64,000 bases of DNA, from positions 62,001 through 126,000 of the forward strand of contig NZ_MVKX01000010.1 in assembly GCF_002018365.1 (NCBI RefSeq), given 5' to 3'. The number at the start of each line of letters is the position of its first letter. The first letter of the stretch is position 1. The position numbers and the translations under genes are program-made. Shown one piece after another: positions 57,670-64,000 of this stretch. The DNA is from Acinetobacter amyesii. Its GTDB lineage: Bacteria > Pseudomonadota > Gammaproteobacteria > Pseudomonadales > Moraxellaceae. The notes beneath the pieces are model-generated. The model made no database searches and was not told the DNA's origin. It saw only the letters and a program-made list of their open reading frames with translations.

Positions 57670-58165
57670 TCCTATTTCTCATATGATATACCTTCATATA
57701 AAATTAATAATCTGTATAAATTTGATTTATATACATATTATCTAAGGATTATTAATTAATAATATTAATAACCTGCACACTAAAATTTAAAATCCGCATA
57801 AAAGATACGTGAAATAAAATGCTGCTTCAGGGTTTCTGGCTATGCATTAGCCCAAACAGTCTGACTCATTCTCCTATACAAAAAAATATCAGATGTAAAA
57901 AAAGTTATGTGTCACTTTTTCAACTCAACTCATTACCTTTCCTAATTTTTCAACACCTAACTTCCCATATACAAATTTCCCAAAAACTCAATCAATGACT
58001 TCTCCTTCAACAGGGGCTTGGAACCGTTTTAGCATTCATTAGAACGTATGAAAAGCATTTAAAAAAATAATGCAAAATAATGCAAAAAAACACGAAAAAA
58101 TTACTAGAAGCTATTGATTTATTTATCTAAAGTTTGACGTAAGCTTTCCATAAAAAGGATATTAC
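57670..58165. other. AT-rich region, possible replication origin of the island
   Basis: Nearly 500 bases between divergent genes, very AT-rich, with a TTAAT/ATTAA palindrome cluster near 57740-57765 and a two-copy 10-base tandem repeat (58067-58086) just before the plus-strand gene. No gene seen. Position next to the Gp2-like gene suggests an origin, but no nick site was identified. Confidence 0.3.
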
Positions 58166-59059
58166 ATGAACAACTATGCAGCTTTAAATGATCTTAAGTC
58201 TTATTTAACTCAACTCCGTGATGAGGATTTGATATGGGTTCTGCATGTGTTTAAACACCCAGATATTCATCGTAGTTCAGCTGATAAATACCATGTCCTT
58301 GACGCAGAAATTGAAATTCTGAATTGCATAGAAAAACTTAAAGCGATTAAAAAAATCGTGATCGATTATTTTGAGGAGGAAGATGCCAGAACTATCGATG
58401 ATTTTCTATACGACTTAAAAAACCATAGACAATCAATTATGAGTTCGATGATTGAATATTCACAAATAGCAAGTAACCAGAGATTCCTAAACTTTGCTTG
58501 CGAAAGCATGTGTTCTCAAATAGGCGAACGGAAAATTCGTCAAATCAAAAACCTTTATTATAAGTTCCTTTATATGGCTTATACATCTCCACATTTTTTT
58601 GAAAATCCTAGAAGGATAGAAGCTCTACATATAGATTTCGATAGAGTGTATTCTAAGTTTAATACGCATTTTAAATTTGCAAATACTGATTTTTTTATTT
58701 GGGCAAAGCAATATATCAATGAAAATCCAGAGTTCCGTAGATACAAAAAAGAATCAGTAGAAATATCCGAATACGAAATACTCATTAACTCAATATTTGA
58801 CCTTATCTATATAGAAAATGAGAATATTCACTATGCACTTCGCAAAAAGCTCAGTAATGCTTGGTATCAAAAAAAGCATCGGGAAGAGAAAAAGGTTAAG
58901 AAAACCAACTATTACGCGCTTACAAAAAAGGCTAAAGAATCACTTGAGACCCTAGCATTAAAATATAATCTAAGTGAAGAACGTATAATTGAAAAACTTA
59001 TTAATGAGTGCTTTGCTAATGAGTGTATGTCACCAATAGGAAAACCTTTATACGATTGA
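58166..59059 (+). CDS. Unrecognised protein, cargo gene 1
   Basis: 297 aa, soluble, highly charged and helical; no signal peptide or membrane segment. The C-terminal ~50 residues (NYYALTKKAKESLETLALKYN, then SEERIIEKLINE) look like a ribbon/helix regulator-type or small DNA-binding tail after a basic linker (KKHREEKKVKK). AAAGGA lies before the ATG. AT-rich codon use fits Acinetobacter island genes. It stands between the replication gene and cargo gene 2, on the opposite strand to both. Confidence 0.65.
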   Translation: MNNYAALNDLKSYLTQLRDEDLIWVLHVFKHPDIHRSSADKYHVLDAEIEILNCIEKLKAIKKIVIDYFEEEDARTIDDFLYDLKNHRQSIMSSMIEYSQIASNQRFLNFACESMCSQIGERKIRQIKNLYYKFLYMAYTSPHFFENPRRIEALHIDFDRVYSKFNTHFKFANTDFFIWAKQYINENPEFRRYKKESVEISEYEILINSIFDLIYIENENIHYALRKKLSNAWYQKKHREEKKVKKTNYYALTKKAKESLETLALKYNLSEERIIEKLINECFANECMSPIGKPLYD

Positions 59060-59079
59060 CAACATATTTCAAATTCATA

Positions 59080-59109
59080 GAACTCAGCCTATTTGATTAG
59101 GTTGAGTTC
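59080..59109. terminator. Inverted repeat between the two cargo genes
   Basis: 12-bp arms with one mismatch (59080-59091 with 59098-59109) between convergent genes; no long T-run, so a weak bidirectional terminator at best. Confidence 0.4.
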
Positions 59110-59140
59110 TAAAGTTACATTTGAATCATACAAATAATAA

Positions 59141-60343
59141 CTACTTCTTTAAACTAGCATGAAATTCATCAAAAGCATTCTTCGCAGCTTCACCAATCAT
59201 TGGATCATAAAAGAAGTAATCTGTGAGTATGGGTTCTAAAATTCCATAAAGCTTTTCTTCATTAATTTCATTTACTAATATTCGAATTGACTCATAAGCC
59301 TTATAAACAAGATTATGCCAATCACGCAAATTCCTTTCAGAAGTAGAGAACCCATAGGTGAGCATTTCCTTATTCGCTATTTCTGAACAAGCTATTTCAG
59401 CTTTGTGAATACTTACAGGCGTTTCCCTATACAATGTTTTATCTAAATTTGTTTTTTTAACGCACATTAAGTGCCAAGCACCCAACAGACTTATCCAATT
59501 AGCTAGGGTATCTGAAAAAATAGCACTATGACCTAATCTTGATTCAATGTTGATTACATAATCTTTTAAGGCATTCTTATTAAACAGATCTATTTCTGAA
59601 ATTTTTACAAAATCAATATCTTTAAGGGCTTTTGCTTTTGATCTACTTAGCATTGACAATGCTATTCTTTCAGCATCATCCAAATTATTAAAATCTATGT
59701 ATTTTTTATATTCTTGGCTTTGCCTAAGGAGCTCATTTTTAAATGTTTCGAACTCCAAATACAACATTGCTCTAAAAAAGAGCTTATCTAAAAAATGTTG
59801 AGTAATTTCACAACTATTATTTTGATATTCTTTTTTATATTTTCCTAATGTTAAAAAATCAGAATCCAAAAATTTGATGAGTACACCAATAGTTATATTA
59901 TCAAATTCATAGCAAAGAAACTGACTAACAATTTTATAGTATAAAGCACTGTCCATCAGAGCTATTGAGTATTGATCTAGCAAACTATTTAAGTCTTCTT
60001 CAAATTCACCTAAACCAAAACTAGCCTTCACAACTTGTGAACATAACTTCTCATTCAAAGCACGAATAAAACTCTCATTGTCATCCACTAATGATTCTAT
60101 TGGATCCCTCAAATTCGAAACATTTAGGTCAATTCCACATAACAATAAATGCTTATAGTGTTCGGCCCTCAATCCGCCATATTGTCGCTGCTGAGTAATT
60201 AAATTTAATGAGTAGGAAATGTCTCTATAAAACTCTAATTTTTCTTCGGAAAAGGTTTCCATTGCAACAATGTCATAGAAGTAAAGGTAGTCTAAAAGTT
60301 TTATTACACTAATCTGAATTTCTGGAGTTTTTGACATGATCAT
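59141..60343 (-). CDS. Unrecognised protein, cargo gene 2
   Basis: 400 aa, soluble and almost wholly helical, rich in Leu/Glu/Asp/Asn; no membrane segment or known catalytic motif. Start: second ATG (codon 3) is also possible; no strong ribosome binding site. It is divergent from the PrtN-like gene and convergent with cargo gene 1. Position in the variable part of a dusA island, where defence genes are often carried, makes an anti-phage role conceivable, but nothing in the sequence shows it. Confidence 0.65.
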   Translation of the reverse strand: MIMSKTPEIQISVIKLLDYLYFYDIVAMETFSEEKLEFYRDISYSLNLITQQRQYGGLRAEHYKHLLLCGIDLNVSNLRDPIESLVDDNESFIRALNEKLCSQVVKASFGLGEFEEDLNSLLDQYSIALMDSALYYKIVSQFLCYEFDNITIGVLIKFLDSDFLTLGKYKKEYQNNSCEITQHFLDKLFFRAMLYLEFETFKNELLRQSQEYKKYIDFNNLDDAERIALSMLSRSKAKALKDIDFVKISEIDLFNKNALKDYVINIESRLGHSAIFSDTLANWISLLGAWHLMCVKKTNLDKTLYRETPVSIHKAEIACSEIANKEMLTYGFSTSERNLRDWHNLVYKAYESIRILVNEINEEKLYGILEPILTDYFFYDPMIGEAAKNAFDEFHASLKK

Positions 60344-60429
60344 CCTATGAGTAAAAAAGTTACCTTTATTTCATCATTATTTATGGTTTCTTATCTTTTA
60401 CAATTATTTCAATGAATTTATTAGCTATA

Positions 60430-60478
60430 TACGTAACTCATACGGATACGAATAATTCTGAAAATTTAGTACGTAACT
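60430..60478. repeat. Direct repeat TACGTAACT in the divergent promoter region
   Basis: Two identical copies, 60430-60438 and 60470-60478, exactly 40 bases apart, between cargo gene 2 and the PrtN-like gene; possible operator or excisionase sites. Confidence 0.4.
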
Positions 60479-60493
60479 TTAGGAGATTTAAAG

Positions 60494-60790
60494 ATGAAAA
60501 CTGGAAAAATGAATTTACCCGATTACTTATTCATGCAGTTTAAAACAATGACCCCAACTCTAGAACAAGTAGGAGCCATGTATTACCCTCATCTAAGTAA
60601 AGCAAAACTATTAGAAAAAGCTAGAAAAAGGGAGTTTCCATTTATTTGCTACAAAATAGATGAAAGTCAAAAATCACCATATTTAGTTGATATTATTGAC
60701 TTAGCTTTTGTCCTCAACAAACGTTACAACGAACAAGCCAAAGAGTATGAAACTTTTACGAAGGGAGCTCTAACAACTTCTCAAAATTAA
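60494..60790 (+). CDS. PrtN-like small regulator (pyocin activator family)
   Basis: 98 aa. The core TLEQVGAMYYPHLSKAKLLEKA, REFPFICYKIDESQKSPYLV and DIIDLAFVLNKR follows the PrtN outline (small winged-helix-like DNA-binding protein, SQKSPWLV motif). TTTAGGAG precedes the ATG. Its 3' end overlaps that of the integrase gene by 35 bases in convergent orientation. It may act as an excisionase or activator in place of the broken AlpA gene (inference). Confidence 0.7.
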   Translation: MKTGKMNLPDYLFMQFKTMTPTLEQVGAMYYPHLSKAKLLEKARKREFPFICYKIDESQKSPYLVDIIDLAFVLNKRYNEQAKEYETFTKGALTTSQN

Positions 60791-61892
60791 GGGTCTGTTT
60801 TCTTTGCTTAACAGATACATATCTTTCCAAACTCCCCCATGAATCGTGCAAACTAATTTGCTGTATCTGGGGGATAGTGAATCCTTGCTCAGCTAAGCGG
60901 GTACATCCCTCATGTCTCAAATCATGGAATTTTAAATCATCTATTCCAAGAAGCTTACAAGCTTTTCTAAATTCACCACCTATTGTTTTTGGACTAAGAG
61001 GTATCAGATATTCATCGCCATAGCCTCTTTTCAACATTCTAGCTCTAACTTCCTTCTCCAATAAAAGCTCAATAATTTTTTCACACTGAGGTAATACATT
61101 AAACTCTTTATGATTACCTTTAGAGCCTGTTGGGTTTTTCAAATCACGTATTTTCCATGAGTTGTTATGCCTGTCAAAATCACTTAATTCCATTCGAGTT
61201 ATTTCCGCTTCACGTCTACATGAGTAGATCGCAAACCAGATAATTAAATGCATTGGATAGCTATAGTTCGGATTACGCCATTTTTGTACAAAATATTTTG
61301 TAAGTGCCATCAGCTCATCATTGGTCGGGAGCCTATCTCTTTTCTGACTTGAAGAAATTTGGCGTGTTTTTCGTAATTGCGCTGTCGCTTTGTCAAAGGC
61401 ATTTAGATCAATATCTATATCCCACATCACCGCTGCATGAGATAGCACCCCTCTAATATGTAACAACTCATGCTGGAGTGTACTAGATGCAACAGGAACG
61501 AGTCCTAGATCTTCAATGCCTTTTTTGCGTAGAGCTACATGTTCCGCAATATGAGTCGATTTAATTTTTGTGATAACATGCCGCGCGATTGGAAACTTCT
61601 GAATAAGTTTGAGTGAATATGTTTTAGTTCGTCCATACTCAGCTCCCACTTCCGCCAAATATTTCGAAATAGCGTTAGAAAGAGTTAGATCTATTACATC
61701 TTCTTGACCAAACAAAATTTCAGGATTTTCTTCTATTTCAGCTTCCCTTTTTGCTAACCAAATTGCTGCAACTTTCTTCGATCCAAATGTTTTACTTTCT
61801 TTATATATTGGTAAATCTTTTCGATTGATTCGAATTTCAGCACGATAGCGTATTGATCCATTGACTAACTTACGCTGCGTGATTGTACCCAT
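60756..61892 (-). CDS. Tyrosine-type integrase of the dusA-associated family
   Basis: 378 aa. N-terminal arm-binding and SAM-like domains (to about 180), catalytic domain with R226 (SCRREAEI), K252 or K258 in the beta hairpin, H323 and R326 (HDLRH), H349 (SLHDSWG) and nucleophile Y358 (LERYVSV): the full R-K-HxxR-H-Y set. It starts 131 bases from the dusA start, pointing away from it, as usual for dusA-associated integrases. Intact, so the island may still excise. Candidate arm sites GGCGTAAA overlap its own start region. Confidence 0.93.
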   Translation of the reverse strand: MGTITQRKLVNGSIRYRAEIRINRKDLPIYKESKTFGSKKVAAIWLAKREAEIEENPEILFGQEDVIDLTLSNAISKYLAEVGAEYGRTKTYSLKLIQKFPIARHVITKIKSTHIAEHVALRKKGIEDLGLVPVASSTLQHELLHIRGVLSHAAVMWDIDIDLNAFDKATAQLRKTRQISSSQKRDRLPTNDELMALTKYFVQKWRNPNYSYPMHLIIWFAIYSCRREAEITRMELSDFDRHNNSWKIRDLKNPTGSKGNHKEFNVLPQCEKIIELLLEKEVRARMLKRGYGDEYLIPLSPKTIGGEFRKACKLLGIDDLKFHDLRHEGCTRLAEQGFTIPQIQQISLHDSWGSLERYVSVKQRKQTLNFEKLLELPS

Positions 61893-61893
61893 T

Positions 61894-61942
61894 TTTACGC
61901 CTTATGATATTTTTACTTATTATGGCGTATTTATGGCGTAAA
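61894..61942. promoter_or_regulatory. Candidate integrase arm sites, right end
   Basis: TGGCGTA (61923-61929), TGGCGTAAA (61934-61942) and inverted GGCGTAAA (61894-61901) within 50 bases; the same word lies 57 bases inside the left end. The region must also contain the integrase promoter and a new promoter for dusA. Confidence 0.4.
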
Positions 61943-62023
61943 TCAAATTTTAAAAAGAGCAAAAAAAGATGAAATAGATGCAAATAAATTCAGCACAACA
62001 CTGATTCAATAGGTTGATTTTCA

Positions 62024-63055
62024 ATGAGTATTTTATCAAAACCAAGTAACACACAGAATCCTCGAATCAGTGTTGCGCCGATGATGGATTGGACGACTCG
62101 TGACTATCGTTTCTTTGCACGCTTGTTTAATCCCAATGTGATTCTCTACACCGAGATGGTCACCACAGGTGCGATTTTATTTGGCGGTGCCAATCGTCAT
62201 TTGGACTATAACAACGAAGAACACCCGATTGTGTTACAGCTAGGCGGTTCAAACCCTAAAGATTTAGCGACCTGTACCAAGATGGCACAGGACTGGGGCT
62301 ATGATGAAGTAAACCTCAATGTCGGCTGTCCGAGTGACCGCGTTCAGAACAATAAAATTGGCGCATGCTTGATGGCAGAGCCTGATTTGGTGGCTGAATG
62401 TATTGCTGAAATGCGAAATGCTGTTGATATTCCAGTGACCGTGAAACACCGTATCGGGATTGATGACATGCAGTCTTATGAAGAAATGCTGCATTTTGTT
62501 GATACCGTGGCAAAGACTGGCTGTGACAATTTTATCGTGCATGCCCGTATTGCTCTGCTGCAAGGGTTGTCGCCAAAAGAAAACCGTGATGTGCCACCTT
62601 TACGTTATGAAGATGTTTATCGTCTGAAACAAGAACGTCCAAATTTATTGATCGAAATTAATGGCGGGGTGAAAACCTTTGCTGAAACACAGCAACATTT
62701 ACAACATGTTGATGGCGTGATGATTGGCCGTGAGGCTTATCACAACCCGTACTTATTGGCTGAGATCGGTCAGCTTTGGGATCTCGAATTACCCAACCGT
62801 TTCGATATTATCGATCAGATGCTGCCATATATTGCTAAACGTATGGAAGAAGGTGCGCCGCTTTCTATCATTACCCGTCATATTTTAGGTTTATTCCAAA
62901 ATCTACCAGGTGCTCGAAAATGGCGTCAGGCTTTAAGTGGTGGCAATGCCAAAACCTTTGCCGATGTGGAAAATGCCATCCAAAATATTAAAGATGCAAT
63001 GCAACGTACAGAAGACTATTTACGTGATCATCCGAAAGTCGTTTTAGAAGATTAA
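62024..63055 (+). CDS. dusA: tRNA-dihydrouridine(20/20a) synthase, 5' end supplied by the island
   Basis: 343 aa. FMN-dependent TIM-barrel enzyme reducing U20/U20a in tRNA. RISVAPMMDWTTRDYR at the N terminus, ELNLNVGCPS-like VNLNVGCPSDRVQ with catalytic C102, VTVKHRIGID and INGGVKT are family motifs; HIIGLFQNLPG-type HILGLFQNLPGARKW near the end is DusA-specific. The first 13 residues differ from those of the native stub at 44570 while residues 14-24 are the same: the island brought its own start, ribosome site and promoter and so keeps the gene working. Confidence 0.95.
   Translation: MSILSKPSNTQNPRISVAPMMDWTTRDYRFFARLFNPNVILYTEMVTTGAILFGGANRHLDYNNEEHPIVLQLGGSNPKDLATCTKMAQDWGYDEVNLNVGCPSDRVQNNKIGACLMAEPDLVAECIAEMRNAVDIPVTVKHRIGIDDMQSYEEMLHFVDTVAKTGCDNFIVHARIALLQGLSPKENRDVPPLRYEDVYRLKQERPNLLIEINGGVKTFAETQQHLQHVDGVMIGREAYHNPYLLAEIGQLWDLELPNRFDIIDQMLPYIAKRMEEGAPLSIITRHILGLFQNLPGARKWRQALSGGNAKTFADVENAIQNIKDAMQRTEDYLRDHPKVVLED
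62063..62094 (+). repeat. attR: right copy of the island attachment repeat
   Basis: Matches 44609-44640 with two differences; identical 14-base core at 62081-62094. The sequence beyond the core continues as dusA here and diverges at the left end. Confidence 0.85.
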
Positions 63056-63067
63056 TCCTATAAAAGT

Positions 63068-63097
63068 AAAAGCCCGCTATTTTGCGGGCTTTTTTAT
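63068..63097 (+). terminator. Terminator of dusA
   Basis: 10-bp stem (63068-63077 with 63084-63093), loop TATTTT, T-run. Confidence 0.9.
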
Positions 63098-63173
63098 TTT
63101 CATGCCTCACAAAGTACGTGTTTGGCAACATCGTTACAACTCAGCTAAATCATCTAAACAGTCACATCATCAC

Positions 63174-63695
63174 TCAATGACTATTGACCGTAATGTTCCC
63201 TTTGGGAAAAGGCTCATCATCATAGCCAGTCCATTGATAATCGGATGGATCTTCTTCCTCACGTAAACCCACATAGCTCTCAGGCGCCGATGTAACAGGC
63301 TCAACCTCTTCGGTTGGTTGTTCCAATTCTTCAACCAAATGATTCAACTCTTGATCTAACTGCGCCTGATATTTTGCAATTTCAGCTTCGTCAATGAAGG
63401 CAAATTGTTCTTCATCTATTTTCCATGCATAGCCTTGCAGGTCTTTGTAAATATCGACCAAAACTGTATAAGGCTGACCATCGTATTGCAATGTCGCCTG
63501 AGCCTTAAAGCTTAATCCCTTACGCTCTAACACTTTTATATTTTGAATCCGTAAATGGTACTGCCGATAATCTGGATTCTGATCAAACTCGTGCTGCATC
63601 TGCTGCTCAATCTGCCGAGATAATTCATCTGTCGAGACAAAATAGCTACAACCAGCCAAACTCAACAGTAAAAAAATGGTGAGCCATCGAAACAT
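63174..63695 (-). CDS. Lipoprotein, unknown function
   Basis: 173 aa from the ATG at 63695 (GGGGGA upstream), so that the signal peptide MFRWLTIFLLLSLAGC with lipobox LAGC begins the protein; a start 7 codons earlier is less likely. The mature part has a DELSRQIEQQMQ helix and a QATLQYDGQPYTVLVDI beta segment, in outline like small DUF1439/YceB-type lipoproteins, without certainty; the C-terminal 50 residues are acidic and probably disordered. Convergent with dusA. Confidence 0.7.
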   Translation of the reverse strand: MFRWLTIFLLLSLAGCSYFVSTDELSRQIEQQMQHEFDQNPDYRQYHLRIQNIKVLERKGLSFKAQATLQYDGQPYTVLVDIYKDLQGYAWKIDEEQFAFIDEAEIAKYQAQLDQELNHLVEELEQPTEEVEPVTSAPESYVGLREEEDPSDYQWTGYDDEPFPKGNITVNSH

Positions 63696-64000
63696 ATTGC
63701 ATCCCCCATGATGCATTTATTCTTGATGAAAAAGTCAGACCGATCACAGATTGCGATCCAAACATTCCTCATTGTTTGCTTCATAATAGCCAATAAAACA
63801 CACAGTACAAGCCAAATTATCGAGATTTCTCAATTTTATATTTAATTTTGATATCAATCACTTAAATTGCATTTTTGCTGTTTTAAAACACTGACAGCCT
63901 TGGTCTATTGCTGACATATTTTTGTTGAAAATGACCATTTTGGTAGTTGTTTCCTAGCCTTCATATTTTCAATATGAAATCGATCCTATTGTGATCTCTT
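63696..64000. other. Right-edge intergenic sequence
   Basis: AT-rich sequence upstream of the lipoprotein gene reaching the window edge; no gene, tRNA or repeat seen. Confidence 0.5.

Overview
The window reads as a chromosomal segment of an Acinetobacter-type gammaproteobacterium. Evidence: moderate-to-low GC, a monomeric isocitrate dehydrogenase, the gene order glnE-ilvE followed by lipooligosaccharide outer-core genes, the gacS/cysM/rlmD/relA neighbourhood, and a queA-tgt-yajC-secD-secF cluster. No assignment to species is attempted.

Layout. 1-8.1 kb: minus-strand run with the start of an outer-core (LOS) locus (polysaccharide deacetylase, phosphoethanolamine-transferase-like sulfatase, ELM1-like glycosyltransferase), then ilvE, glnE and a soluble GAF histidine kinase. 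8.1-9.2 kb is a gene-free AT-rich gap before icd. 12.1-20.7 kb: tRNA-Leu(CAA), queA, a three-gene insertion (DUF3137-like, LemA, DUF4303-like), tgt, yajC, secD and secF. 20.7-26.9 kb: a degenerate S24-type regulator, relA, rlmD, a PolB-like exonuclease and cysM, divergent from gacS. 30-33 kb: crotonase, a hydroxyacid dehydrogenase/hydroxypyruvate isomerase pair and rsfS. 33-38.3 kb: amtB and the three-gene transhydrogenase operon pntAA-pntAB-pntB. 39-44.3 kb: two exporters, a HEPN-like protein, a lipoprotein and a MetF-like protein.

The accessory part is a ~17.4-kb island, about 44.64-62.09 kb, inserted in the 5' end of dusA. The original dusA start remains as a 28-codon stub at 44570-44656; the intact dusA at 62024 has its first ~24 codons supplied by the island. 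A 32-bp imperfect repeat (2 mismatches) marks the ends, and a tyrosine integrase sits beside the right end. The island carries, left to right: decayed small ORFs; a large type III-like restriction (Res) and modification (Mod) pair coupled by a TAATG overlap; the in-frame remnant of an SNF2-type helicase; an XRE regulator with a promoter/inverted-repeat region; an AlpA pseudogene; a metal-binding protein/YqaJ exonuclease/DUF932 recombination-type cassette; a zinc-ribbon protein; an inovirus-Gp2-like replication protein; two unrecognised cargo genes; a PrtN-like small regulator; and the integrase. It has no virion or conjugation genes, so it looks like a satellite or defence island with its own replication/recombination genes.

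To the right, dusA ends in a strong terminator and is followed by a convergent lipoprotein gene. The most interesting parts are the dusA island with its eroded helicase-Mod-Res defence operon, the structured plus-strand element at 53.93-54.10 kb, and the two unknown genes at 58.2-60.3 kb. All functional calls come from reading motifs and gene order; no database search was possible.
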